From positions 252,796 through 316,795 of the forward strand of contig NZ_WQMS01000013.1 in assembly GCF_009753715.1 (NCBI RefSeq): a DNA stretch of 64,000 bases, read 5' to 3'. Below, one piece after another: positions 37,318 to 49,900 of this stretch. The notes under the pieces were generated by a model. The model worked only from the letters and a program-made list of their open reading frames with translations, made no database searches and had not been told where the DNA came from. Each line of letters opens with the position of its first letter. The stretch's first letter is position 1. A program made the translations under genes and the position numbers. Source of the DNA: Sphingomonas horti (GTDB lineage: Bacteria > Pseudomonadota > Alphaproteobacteria > Sphingomonadales > Sphingomonadaceae).

Positions 37318-38064
37318 CTATCCGCCCCAGACCTGCAGCAGGATGCGGACCGAGACGTAGAGGATCAGCAGCGCCGTCAGCCGCCGCAGCCACGTCGGCG
37401 GCAGCAGCTGGACCCCGGCGCGGCTGCCGATCTGACCGCCGACAAGGACGGCCAGGGCAAGCGGCCAATAGCCGAACGCCGCTTCGATCAGCTCCGGATG
37501 GCCCGCAAGCTTGGTCAGCTGCCCGCCCAGTCCCGCAATCGAATTGGCAAGGATGAAGATCGAGGCCGTCGCCGCGACGCGTCGCGCGCGGTCCCAGCCG
37601 ACCAGGTGCAGCACCGGGGCGAGGAAGATGCCACCGCCGATGCCGACGATGCCGGACAGCAGCCCGATCGGCGCGGCAACCGCAGGGCCGACCAGCGCAG
37701 CGCGGCGGGGTTCCATCTCGCGCTCCGGCTGGACCAGCAGCAGGATGCCGGCGACGAGCAACGAGCCTCCGAGCAGGGCGAGGAACAGATGCTTTGAAAC
37801 GGGCAGCATGCCGCCGATCCAGGCGGCGGGAACCGATAACGCCAGCAGCGGCGCCAACCGTCGCCACGGCACCAGCCGCGCGCGTGCGAACCTGATCGTG
37901 CCCCCCGTCGCGACGATCAGGTTGCAAGCGAGGGCGACGATCGGAAAGACCCGATGGTCGACCCCGGCCAGCGCCAGCAATGCATTATAGGTCGAGCCGC
38001 CCGCAAAGCCGACGCTCGCGTAAAGGATGGCAGTGACGACGAAGGCTAACGCGAGAAAGGCCAA
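37318..38064 (-). CDS. TauE/SafE family sulfite/anion permease
   Basis: 248 aa, eight predicted membrane helices in two repeats; FAGGSTYNALLALAG in the first half and GIVGIGGGIFLAPVL in the second are the typical glycine-rich pore motifs of this family. Members move sulfoacetate, sulfite, taurine or related anions; the ligand here cannot be said. Starts at ATG 38064. Downstream is the AI-2E family gene; upstream a palindromic repeat and secA on the same strand. Confidence 0.87.
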   Translation of the reverse strand: MAFLALAFVVTAILYASVGFAGGSTYNALLALAGVDHRVFPIVALACNLIVATGGTIRFARARLVPWRRLAPLLALSVPAAWIGGMLPVSKHLFLALLGGSLLVAGILLLVQPEREMEPRRAALVGPAVAAPIGLLSGIVGIGGGIFLAPVLHLVGWDRARRVAATASIFILANSIAGLGGQLTKLAGHPELIEAAFGYWPLALAVLVGGQIGSRAGVQLLPPTWLRRLTALLILYVSVRILLQVWGG

Positions 38065-38073
38065 GCCTCAGCT

Positions 38074-38163
38074 CCATTCGGGCTGAGCTTGCCGAAGCCC
38101 CCCCTTTCTTCTTTCGATCGCTGGTAAGAAGAAGGGAGGCCTTCGACAAGCTCAGGCCCAACG
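38074..38163. repeat. Dispersed palindromic repeat, CTTCGACAAGCTCAG family
   Basis: Arms GGGCTGAGCTTGCCGAAGCC and GGCCTTCGACAAGCTCAGGC with mismatches, loop with CTTTCTTCTTTC/AAGAAGAAGG. Located between secA and the TauE/SafE gene. Same design as 27831 and 61197. Confidence 0.85.
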
Positions 38164-38182
38164 AAGTTTGGGGCTGGGGCCG

Positions 38183-40921
<2,739 letters not shown>

Positions 40922-40990
40922 ACCTATCGATAACTGGGGTCAGGTCGGGCGCCAGCGCCCGGCGATAATCAGGAATAGCGCGGCTGCGCG

Positions 40991-41251
40991 CTATTCGATC
41001 CGGCGCTCGTCGACCGGATGCGTCTGCGGCGCGAAGACCGGAGCGCGTGCGTCGGCCTGGGTGGGCGGCGCAGCGATCGGCCAGAGCGGCGGCGCCACGT
41101 GCTGGACGGCGATCGATTCGCGCATCTGCTCGACGTCGGCGGGCGCCGGTGCGGCGATCACCGCCGGCTCGCTGGCACGCGCGACCGCCGGGCCGGCGAT
41201 CAAGCCGTTGAAGCCCGCAATCAACGCCAGGAGGTGCAGCAGCAAACGCAA
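40991..41251 (-). CDS. Putative small secreted protein
   Basis: 86 aa if started at a TTG at 41251 (MRLLLHLLALIAGFNG...): a signal-peptide-like N-terminus with possible cleavage after ARASEP, then a Pro/Ala-rich low-complexity body and the tail VDERRIE. The Shine-Dalgarno is weak (GGA). Family not recognised. It is 69 bases upstream of secA on the same strand, and argJ diverges from it. The signal-like start is the main support, so confidence is moderate. Confidence 0.4.
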   Translation of the reverse strand: MRLLLHLLALIAGFNGLIAGPAVARASEPAVIAAPAPADVEQMRESIAVQHVAPPLWPIAAPPTQADARAPVFAPQTHPVDERRIE

Positions 41252-41383
41252 ACGCTAGTCCGTTCGACAAAATGGGTCCGGTAACGGCCGTGACATAGTG
41301 TCGCCCCGCGCCCACGTCCACTGGCGACGATGCGTGTTCGCCACGTCTGGCGTCGCAAGGCCCGGGTGAGTATCGGCTCGGCC

Positions 41384-42604
41384 ATGACTCCCTCCCCCCT
41401 CGCCCGTCCCTTCCCTGCTTTGCCGCAGATCGCCGGCGCCCGGCCCGCCGTCGCTCGAGCGCGCTACAAGGAATGGGATCGCTGTGATCTGACTTTCGTC
41501 ACGCTGGACGAAGGCACGGCTGTCGCAGGGGTGCTGACCAACAGCAAATGTCCGTCGCCGGAAGTCGAATGGTGCCGCAACGCGCTGGCGCTGGGGCAGG
41601 CGCGCGCGCTGGTCGTGAACGCCGGCAACTCCAATGCCTTCACCGGCAGCCGCGGACGCGCGGCCGTGGAGGCGATCGCGGCGCGAGCGGCGGCGCGTCT
41701 GGGCTGCCAGCCGTCGGACGTCTTCGTCGCCTCGACCGGGGTGATCGGGGTGCCGCTGCCAATCGACAAGGCGGAGGCCGGCCTCGACGCTGCCTTCACC
41801 GCGCCCGCATGCGACTGGCTGGCTGCAGCCGAGGCGATCGGCACGACCGACACCTTCCCCAAGGGCGCCGTCCAGCGCGCGGTGATCGGCGGCCGCACGG
41901 TCACGCTCGCGGGCATCATCAAGGGCTCCGGCATGATCGCGCCCGATATGGCGACGATGCTGGGCTTCATCTTCACCGACGCGGCCGTCGAGCCCGGTTT
42001 CCTCCAGCAGCTGCTGAGCGCCGCCAATCGCCGCACCTTCTCCTGCATCACCGTTGACGGCGACACGTCGACGTCGGACACGGTGCTCGCCTTCGCGACC
42101 GGAAAGGCCGGCAACCCGCCCCTCGCCTCGTTCGGCGATCCCGGCGCGGACGCGTTCGCGGCGGCGCTGGACGCGCTCTGCCTGGAGCTTGCCCAGCTGG
42201 TGGTGCGCGACGGCGAAGGCGCGGCCAAGTTCATCGAGGTGCAGGTCACGGGCGCCACCACCGACGGCAGCGCGCACCGGGTCGCGATGAGCATCGCCAA
42301 CTCGCCCCTGGTCAAGACCGCGATCGCCGGCGAGGACGCGAACTGGGGCCGCGTAGTGATGGCAGTCGGCAAAGCCGGCGAGCCCGCGGATCGCGACAAG
42401 CTATCGATCCGCTTCGGCAACACCATCGTCGCGGAAGGCGGCTGCGCGGTCACCGGCTATGACGAAACGCCGGTCGCGACGCACCTGAAAGGCCAGGAAA
42501 TCGAGATCGGCGTCGACCTCGGACTCGGCGCCGGCCGCGCGACGGTTTGGACCTGCGACCTGACCCACGGCTATATCTCGATCAACGCCGATTACCGGAG
42601 CTGA
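41384..42604 (+). CDS. argJ: Bifunctional glutamate N-acetyltransferase / N-acetylglutamate synthase ArgJ
   Basis: Recycles the acetyl group in arginine biosynthesis by transferring it from N-acetylornithine to glutamate. 406 aa with the self-cleavage site in APDMATML; Thr191 would become the N-terminal nucleophile of the beta chain. Other family marks are NAGNSNAFTG, GIIKGSGMI and the C-terminal THGYISINADYRS. I chose ATG 41384 (MTPSPLARPF), since the family starts shortly before LPQIAGARPA; the upstream extension is Arg-rich and unlike ArgJ. Confidence 0.95.
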   Translation: MTPSPLARPFPALPQIAGARPAVARARYKEWDRCDLTFVTLDEGTAVAGVLTNSKCPSPEVEWCRNALALGQARALVVNAGNSNAFTGSRGRAAVEAIAARAAARLGCQPSDVFVASTGVIGVPLPIDKAEAGLDAAFTAPACDWLAAAEAIGTTDTFPKGAVQRAVIGGRTVTLAGIIKGSGMIAPDMATMLGFIFTDAAVEPGFLQQLLSAANRRTFSCITVDGDTSTSDTVLAFATGKAGNPPLASFGDPGADAFAAALDALCLELAQLVVRDGEGAAKFIEVQVTGATTDGSAHRVAMSIANSPLVKTAIAGEDANWGRVVMAVGKAGEPADRDKLSIRFGNTIVAEGGCAVTGYDETPVATHLKGQEIEIGVDLGLGAGRATVWTCDLTHGYISINADYRS

Positions 42605-42607
42605 GCG

Positions 42608-43048
42608 ATGACGGAATGGACGGGCGGCTGCGCGTGCGGGACGGTCCGCTACCGGCTGAACAGCGATCCGCATGACGCCGGCTGGTGTCATTGCCGGACC
42701 TGCCAGCTGAACTCCGGCTCCCCGGCAATGGCGTTCGCGACGGTACCGTTTGACGACTATGAGGTGATGGTCGGCAAGGACAGCGTGAAGCGATTCGCCT
42801 CCAGCGACTTCGGCTGGCGCATCTTCTGCGGCGCATGCGGCACGCCGCTCGGCATGCACGTCCGGCACCAGCCCGATACGATCGATTTCAGCGTCGCGAC
42901 GCTGGACCAGCCGCAGCGTCTCCCGCCCACATTCCACATCTTCTACGCCAGCCGAATTCCCTGGGCGCACGCATGCGACGACCTGCCGCGCCACGACCGC
43001 TTCCGGCCGGATACGCGGGGGCTCAGCGGGACCGAACCCCCGAAGTAA
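42608..43048 (+). CDS. GFA-family (glutathione-dependent formaldehyde-activating-like) zinc protein
   Basis: 146 aa. Cysteine pairs of the Mss4-like zinc sites are all present: GGCACGTVRY, CHCRTCQ, FCGACGTPLG. Family members bind zinc and are named after a glutathione-formaldehyde enzyme, but most have no proven activity. It lies 3 bases after argJ and is probably translated from the same mRNA; no functional link to arginine is evident. Confidence 0.86.
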   Translation: MTEWTGGCACGTVRYRLNSDPHDAGWCHCRTCQLNSGSPAMAFATVPFDDYEVMVGKDSVKRFASSDFGWRIFCGACGTPLGMHVRHQPDTIDFSVATLDQPQRLPPTFHIFYASRIPWAHACDDLPRHDRFRPDTRGLSGTEPPK

Positions 43049-43051
43049 GGC

Positions 43052-43372
43052 TCAGAGCTCGCCCTCAAGCCAGCCCTTGATATGGCTCTTGGGTGCGGCG
43101 CCGACCTTGGTGGCGGCGGGGACGCCGCCCTTGAACAGGATCATCGTCGGGATGCCGCGCACGCCGTAGCGGACGGGGGCATCGGGATGATCGTCGATGT
43201 TCAGCTTCGCGATAGTAATGCGGTCGCCCAGCTCGTCGGAAATCTCCTCGAGTGCTGGGCCGATCTGCTTGCAGGGCCCGCACCATTCCGCCCAGAAATC
43301 GACCAGCACCGGCTTGTCGGCCTGGAGCACGTCGGTCTGGAAGCTCGCGTCGGTGATCTGTTTGGTGGCCAT
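43052..43372 (-). CDS. trxA: Thioredoxin
   Basis: 106-aa cytoplasmic disulfide reductase with the active site WCGPC (Cys31/Cys34) and the cis-Pro segment VRGIPTMILF. Full-length single thioredoxin domain. Last gene of the minus-strand divL-tsaE-amgK-murU-addB-addA-trxA series; a 75-base gap separates it from addA. Confidence 0.96.
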   Translation of the reverse strand: MATKQITDASFQTDVLQADKPVLVDFWAEWCGPCKQIGPALEEISDELGDRITIAKLNIDDHPDAPVRYGVRGIPTMILFKGGVPAATKVGAAPKSHIKGWLEGEL

Positions 43373-43447
43373 GCGTTCGACTCCTTGTTTCGGCCCTACT
43401 TAGGGAGGGCGCGCGGAGCGCTCAACCGCCGCGACCGCCAAAGATTG

Positions 43448-46400
43448 TTACGCGTCCGCCAAGCCGGGCTTGAACCGCTCCAGCGTCTCGGCGTCGAGCG
43501 GCAGCAGCACCGGCCCGGCGGTGTAGAGCAGTGCGGCCTCGATGGACCGGCCGGGAAAGACCCTGGCGAGCGCGGCGGCATAGGCAGCCATCTGCTTCAG
43601 GTGCGATCCGGGCGCTTCGGCCAGGACGGAGGGGGCGCGGCGATTGGTTTTGAAGTCGACCACCCGGACGCGATCGTCCGACACGTGAAGCCGGTCGACC
43701 TTGCCCGCCACCACACGGCCCTCGACCACCGCTGCCAGCGGCACCTCGGCGAGGGCATCGGCCGCGAACACGTCGGCAAAACGGGGATCGGCGATGATCG
43801 CACAGCTGGTTGCGATCAATTCGGCACGGAGTTCCGGGTCAGCCACGCCACCAGCGCCCGTCAGCCAGCGCTCGCCGGCCTCGGCGCGCGTCTCCGTCCG
43901 AACCGTCGGCAGCCGCTCGAACAGCGCGTGCAGCAGCCGCCCTCGCTCGGCGGCTGCGCGCATCTGTGGCGATGGCGGCGGATCGGCGGCCTCGTCCAGC
44001 CCGATCGACGACGGCGCGAGCGGCCGCGGCGGCCTCGCTTCCTGCGGCGCCGGCCGGCGTGCCCATTCCGGCACGGACTCCGGCGTCCGGTCGCGCGTCG
44101 CCTGGTCTGTCCTTGCCTTGCCCGCCGGCTGGCGAACGCGCCCGGCCCATTCGAGCCGACCATCCTCCAGCGGCTCGGCGCCGAGCGCCTTCAGGCCCCG
44201 CTCGACCGCCGCATACCAGCTGTCCTCCGGCGGAACCCCTTTCGCGCGCGGTCCGAGCGCGCCGCCGACATACAGCCGCTCCTCCGCACGCGTCATCGCG
44301 ACATAGAGCAGCCGCCAATGCTCCTCGCGGTCCTTTCGCTCCGCCTCGGCAAGATCGTCGGCGAGCGAGCCGGCCAGCTCGTCCTTGCGCGGGCGGAACA
44401 GCGGCAGCGGTTCGGCCAGTCCTTCCACTTTCCAGTCGAGCCGATTGCGACGATTGGCGCCCGGATCGGTCGTCGCGTCGGCCAGGATCACCAGCGGCGC
44501 CTGCAGGCCCTTGGCGCCGTGCGCGGTCATCACCCGCACCGCGTCGAGCGGCTGCGACGGGTCGCGCACGATGTCGACATCGCCACGATCGAACCAGTCG
44601 AGGAAGCGCTGCAGCGACGGCGTCGCCTGCCGCTCGAACGCCAGCGCGGCGGAGAGCAATTCCTCGACCGGGTCGCGCGCTTCCTCGCCCAGCCGGGCGA
44701 GCAGCCTGCGCCTGCCGTCGAGCGGGCCGGAAAGGATGTTTTCGAAGAAGCGGTACGGCGTGGTGAAGTCGGCGGCGTTGAGGATGGCCGTCAAGGACTC
44801 GACGGCCGGCACCAGGACTCGCTCGTCCCGAGCGTAGTCGAGGGGCGCTGGCACAGAGTCCGGGTTGCGCCCCTCGACTTCGCTCCGGACGAGCGGGCTT
44901 TGGCGCCCTTGACGGAGATGCCGCCACAAACTTCCTTGCCGCGGCACGGCATTTGCCAGCAGTTGCTCCTGGCTCCAGCCGATCAACGGCGAGACCAGCA
45001 AACTGGCGAGCGTCAGGTCGTCATCGGGCTGGAGCGCGAACCGCGCCGCCGCGAGCAGGTCGCGGACGCCGAGCGGTGCGTTCAGCCGCAGCCGGTCGAG
45101 TCCCGCCACCGGCACGCCTTCGGCATAGAGCCGCGCGACGATCAGCGAGGCGAGGTCGCCGCGCTTCCTGACCAGCACCATGATATCCTGCGGGCGGAGC
45201 GGCCCCTTGCCGAGCATCATCGGCGCGGAAAGCCAACCCTTGATCTGGCGCGCGAGGCCGGTCGCGAACTGGCGCTGGGCATCGTCGACCCAGCCTTCCT
45301 CGCCCTCTTCGTCATCCGCCTGCTCGGCCGAGACCGGCTTCCACAGCGTGACCAGGCCCGGCCCGCCGACGGCGCTGCGATGCGGCTCCAGCCGCACGCC
45401 GTCTCCGAGTGCGCCATCCACCAGCCCGGCCAGCGTCGCGTCCACCGCTTCCAGCACCGGCGGCGTCGACCGGAAGGAACGGTCGAGCGACAGGTCCTTC
45501 AGCCGCCACCCCTCGACGCCGTCGATCCGCGCCCGGAACCATTCGCGCGCGCCGTTGAACAGGTTGGGGTCGGTGCCCTGGAAGCCGAAGATCGCCTGCT
45601 TGAAATCGCCGACGGAAAAAATCGTGCGCAGCTTCAATCCCTTGCGTCCGGTCCCTGCATAGAATTCCTCGGCCAGCTTGCCGACGATCGCCCATTGGTT
45701 CGCATTCGTATCCTGCGCCTCGTCGACCAGGATATGGTCGGTCGCCTGGTCGAGCTTGTAGCGGATCCACTCGCCCATGCCTGGTTCGCCCAGCAGCCGC
45801 ACCGTCGCGCGGATCAGGTCGTCGAAGTCGACTACGCCCGCGGCGCGCTTCGCTTCGGCATAGGCATGGGCATAGGCACGGCCCGCGTCCAGCGCAGCTG
45901 CGAACAGGTCGGCAAGCCGCGCGCGCACGCGGATCTCGATCAGTTCCTTGCAGCGCCCGTGCAGCCGCGAGGCTAGCTCGGCATAACCGCTGGTCTGCGG
46001 CGCCTGGCCCTTGCCGAACGAGCGCGGGTCGCCCTTCGTCGTCGCCCAGACGCTGTGCAGCTCCTCCAGCGCCAGCGCGCGATCGCCCGGCGATAGGCCG
46101 CGCCACCTGCCGATGACCTCCGCCCGGTCGAGCCCCTTCGCCGTGCCCCAGTCGCGATTGTCGAACGCGACCTGCTCCAGGCTGGCGAGGTCGAACAGCG
46201 CGTCTCCGCATTGCTCTGCGATATGCGCCTCGATGTCATCGACCGGAATGTCGAGCGCGCGGCGCACGAACGGCGCAATGCCCGGAGGCAATTGCGCCAT
46301 CGCGTCCGGCGCACGGGCGCAGTCGCGAAGGAAAGTCTCGGCCCCTTCTTCGCCCAGCCGGCGGCTCAGCGCCTGCAGGTCGGCAATCAGCCCGCGCCGC

Positions 46401-46915
46401 CCCTCGCGCTCAGCCTGGAGCACCAGGTCGGCGAGCACGCGGCGCGCGAGCGCCGTCTCCTCGCGCCCCTCCAGCGGCCGCATGCCGGGGGCAAGCCCGG
46501 CCTCCAGCGGAAACGAGGCGAGCAGCGCCTGAGCGAAGCTGTGGATCGTCTGGATGCGCAAGCCGCCGCCGCGCGCGTCGAGCACCCGCGCGAAAAGGCC
46601 CCGCGCCTGGGCTTGCGCGGCGGGTCCGAAGTCCTCCCCCAGCGCCTTGAGTTCAGTCGCCAGTTCCGCACCGGGCAGCCGCACCCAATGCGCGAGCCGC
46701 TCGCTCAAGCGGTTCGCCATCTCGGCGGCGCCCGCCTTGGTGAAAGTGAGGCACAGGATCGAAGACGGATCGGTGCCGGACCTGAGCAGCAGCCGCAGCA
46801 CCCGCGCGACCAGCACCTGCGTCTTGCCGGTCCCGGCCGACGCCGAAAGCCACACCTGCGCGCGCGGATCGGACGCCTCGCGCTGTTCGGGCTGGAGGGG
46901 GGGAAGGGGCCGCAT
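43448..46915 (-). CDS. addA: Double-strand-break repair helicase-nuclease AddA
   Basis: UvrD-type helicase and nuclease subunit of AddAB, which resects double-strand breaks and loads RecA. 1155 aa: Walker A SASAGTGKTQVL (about 27), DFDDLIRATVRLL, DEAQDTNANQW (motif II), VMTAHGAKGLQAPLV (motif V-like), and a C-terminal PD-(D/E)XK nuclease with VVDFKTNRR. A palindromic repeat adds about 25 residues near 674-698. I chose ATG 46915, which overlaps the addB stop (ATGA); the longer frame runs back through the repeat in addB. Confidence 0.94.
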   Translation of the reverse strand: MRPLPPLQPEQREASDPRAQVWLSASAGTGKTQVLVARVLRLLLRSGTDPSSILCLTFTKAGAAEMANRLSERLAHWVRLPGAELATELKALGEDFGPAAQAQARGLFARVLDARGGGLRIQTIHSFAQALLASFPLEAGLAPGMRPLEGREETALARRVLADLVLQAEREGRRGLIADLQALSRRLGEEGAETFLRDCARAPDAMAQLPPGIAPFVRRALDIPVDDIEAHIAEQCGDALFDLASLEQVAFDNRDWGTAKGLDRAEVIGRWRGLSPGDRALALEELHSVWATTKGDPRSFGKGQAPQTSGYAELASRLHGRCKELIEIRVRARLADLFAAALDAGRAYAHAYAEAKRAAGVVDFDDLIRATVRLLGEPGMGEWIRYKLDQATDHILVDEAQDTNANQWAIVGKLAEEFYAGTGRKGLKLRTIFSVGDFKQAIFGFQGTDPNLFNGAREWFRARIDGVEGWRLKDLSLDRSFRSTPPVLEAVDATLAGLVDGALGDGVRLEPHRSAVGGPGLVTLWKPVSAEQADDEEGEEGWVDDAQRQFATGLARQIKGWLSAPMMLGKGPLRPQDIMVLVRKRGDLASLIVARLYAEGVPVAGLDRLRLNAPLGVRDLLAAARFALQPDDDLTLASLLVSPLIGWSQEQLLANAVPRQGSLWRHLRQGRQSPLVRSEVEGRNPDSVPAPLDYARDERVLVPAVESLTAILNAADFTTPYRFFENILSGPLDGRRRLLARLGEEARDPVEELLSAALAFERQATPSLQRFLDWFDRGDVDIVRDPSQPLDAVRVMTAHGAKGLQAPLVILADATTDPGANRRNRLDWKVEGLAEPLPLFRPRKDELAGSLADDLAEAERKDREEHWRLLYVAMTRAEERLYVGGALGPRAKGVPPEDSWYAAVERGLKALGAEPLEDGRLEWAGRVRQPAGKARTDQATRDRTPESVPEWARRPAPQEARPPRPLAPSSIGLDEAADPPPSPQMRAAAERGRLLHALFERLPTVRTETRAEAGERWLTGAGGVADPELRAELIATSCAIIADPRFADVFAADALAEVPLAAVVEGRVVAGKVDRLHVSDDRVRVVDFKTNRRAPSVLAEAPGSHLKQMAAYAAALARVFPGRSIEAALLYTAGPVLLPLDAETLERFKPGLADA
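44821..44894. repeat. Palindromic repeat inside addA
   Basis: Arms of 28 bases (44821-44848 and 44867-44894) pair with only two mismatches across an 18-base loop; core GCGCCCCTCGACT. In the addA frame it is open and encodes LVRSEVEGRNPDSVPAPLDY-like sequence, which is typical translated repeat and not helicase. Confidence 0.88.
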
Positions 46916-49900
46916 CACAAATCCTCCCCAAGCTGTGCTTGGGGAGGGGGACCGCCGAAGGCGGTGGAGGGGCCCGTTCCCCGGCCTTGAGCCGGGGGAT
47001 GGGTATTTCCGTCCGCTTCGCGGCCCGCCCCTCCACCGTGCTTCGCATGGGCCCCCTCCCCTGCATTCGCAGGGGAGGATTGATCCCGCCCATACCATTC
47101 CTCCAGCCGCATCAACTGGTCGTAATCCCCGTACGGCGCATGCTCCGGGTGCAGCTTGGCGGTGAACGGCTCGGCGCCGGTCAGCCAGCGCTCGACCGCG
47201 CCTTGCAGGTTGCTCGCCGCGCGCGCGACGAACTGGTCAGTGAAGATGCGCCCGCCCTTCCCCACCGGATCGACCGGCGTCACGATCTTGCCGAACCCGT
47301 CCTGCGTGTTGCGCGCGAGCGACCAATATTCGAAGCCACCCGCCGTGCCGGCCACGCCATCGAACGCGCCGCGCTCGGCCATCAGCCCGATCAGCCCCAA
47401 TTGCTGGGCATAGCCGCTCGCGACCTGCTTCGGCGACGGCGCGTTGCCGGTCTTGTAGTCGATGATCGCGAGGCTGCCGTCCGGCCGCCGGTCGATGCGG
47501 TCGGCGACACCCTTCAGCGTCACGCCGAAGTCCTCGATCTCGCCCTTGCATTCGACGGCGAGCACGCGGTGCCCGTCCGCCTTGCGCACAGCCATTTCCG
47601 CCGCGATCCAGTCGATCGCCTCGATCAGCCGCGGCTCCCATAGCGCGCGCATCAGCGGGTGCGCATCGGCGTCGGCCAACATCGCCTCGGCGCGGGGGCG
47701 GAGCCTGGCGGGATCGCAGTCGTCCTCCTTCGCCCAGAGCTCCAGCACCTTGTGGACCATCGTCCCGCGCCACGCCGCCGTCGGGTCGGCATCGACCGGA
47801 TCGAGCGGGAAAAGTTTGAGCATGGCCTTTGCGTAAAAGGCGAACGGATCGGCTTTCAGCCGGTCCAAGTCGGTGACCGACAGCCGCTTGGGCCGAGCCT
47901 CGACCGGCGGCGCGGGCGCTGGCCGCGGCGTGGGTTTCGGCTCCTCCACGCCGTCCAGCGATTGTGCCCAATGCTTCAGCCGCTCCGCGCGCGGCAGTCC
48001 GCCGGTCAGCGCCTCCAGCCGCAGCCAAAAGCGCGATGCCACCGCTGGCCCCCGCGCATCGCGCCGCGCTCGCGTGATCAGCACCTGCGGCGCGCCCAGC
48101 GCTCCGGCAAAGCTGTGTGCCGCCAAACCGATCCGGGTCTCCAGCCCAGGCAGGCCGAGTTCCGCGCGGATGCGCGGCGCTAGCCACGGGTCGGGCGACG
48201 GCAGTGCGGGCCAGGTGCCTTCGTTCAGGCCGGCCAGGATCGTCAGGTCGGCCTGTTGCAATCGCGCCTCGATCAGGCCGCGGATGAAAATGCGCGGATG
48301 CCCGCCCTGCGGCGGCCGCACCGCGACCCCGTTCATCAGCTCGGTGAGCATCGGACCGAGCGCATCGGCGTCGATCCGCGCCGGCCCGTCGGCCGCGTGT
48401 TCCTCAAGGCCGGCAAAAAGCTCAGCCGCAGCCCGCCCGGCCGGCTTCGCCCAGACCTCGTCCCCCGCAAGCCGCTCCGCCGTCTCGCGGACCGCGGCCA
48501 AGAGATCTACAAAGCTCGCGCCGGCAGCGAACACGGCTTCCAAAGGCGCCAGCCACGCCCACACGCGCTCCGAGGCCACCGTATCCGGCAGATGCGCGAG
48601 CCCCGGTGCGGGCCGCGGCCCGCGCAGCTTGCGGTCGAGCCGCCGCACCTGCTCCAGCCATTCCGCTCTGCCCTCGCCGGCCTGCACCAGCGGGTGTTTC
48701 AACAAAGCCAGCAGCGGTACCGGGGCGAACCGCTCCGCCACCGCCTCGGCGATCGCGAGCAGCAACGTGCCCGGCGGTGTCACTGACAATGGCACGCCCG
48801 CGGAATCGTCGGCGTCGATGTTCCACCGCTTCAGATGCGCCGACACGCGCTGGGCGAGCCCGCGATCCGGCGTCACCAGCGCCGCGGTGCGTCCGGGCAC
48901 CTCCAGCCCTTCGCGCAGCGCCAGCGCGATCGCCTGCGCTTCGTCGGCCGGAGTCGCGACCTCGAGCACTTCGACTCCCGACCGGTCCCGCTCCTTGCGC
49001 GGCAGGTCGGTCCACTCGGTCGTGAAGCGCGCCGGCGCGAGCGCGTTGGAGATCAGCCGGCTGCGTCCCGCGCGCGCGGCGTGGCCGCCGCCCCAGCGCC
49101 AGCGCTCCACTTCCCCGCGCGCGACGCCCATCCGGTCGAGCAGCAGCTTCAGGTGAAATTGCGGGTGCGTCTCCACGGGCCGTTCGGCGATGCCAGTCTC
49201 GGGATCGGCGCGGTGCGGTCCGAGCGCCGCCCATTGCTCCTCCGGCATGCCCGGGTCGAGCGCGTCGAACACCACGCGCCCGTTCGGCATGAACGCAACC
49301 GTCCTGAGCAGCGCGGCGACCGCCGGAGCCGCGGTGGAAATACCCGCGGCGACGACGAACCCGGGCGGCGGCGACTCACGCCAGCGGTTCGCGACGCGCT
49401 CCAGCAGCCGGTTGCGGCGATCACTGAGGTCGATTCGTCCGAGCCGCGCCAGCTCCCTCGGCCAGCGGTCGAGCACCAGCTCGAACAGCTTCAGCGAGCG
49501 GGCCCAATGCTCGGTCAGCTCCCCCACATCGATCTCGCGCAGCCGCTGCGGCGGCACGCTCTCGACGTGCAGCTGGTCCAGCGTGCGTGCGAGTTCCGCC
49601 GCCAGCCGCATCGCCTCGGCGCCGGCAGCGCCGCCGCTTTCCTCGATCAGCCGCGCGAGGATCAACTGGCGCTGCAGCGGACCCACCGCGGGCGGAATCG
49701 GCTCCTCGTCGATCGGGTCGAGGAAGGCGCCGATACGCTCGTCCAGCTCCGGATCGCCGATCGGCACCAGCCGCGGCAGCAGCAACCCGCCTTCTGCCCG
49801 CCGCACGAACGCGTCCTGAACGGCACGCGCCGCGCGGTTGTTCGGCACCAGCACCAGCCCGCGGGCCAGTGTCATCCGGTCCCGCCCCTCCCGCGCCATC

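Noticed and set aside
38074-38163. Terminator of secA
   Set aside because: The hairpin is strong but belongs to a dispersed repeat family with two other copies in unrelated places, and has no U-tract; termination is possible but not its defining function.
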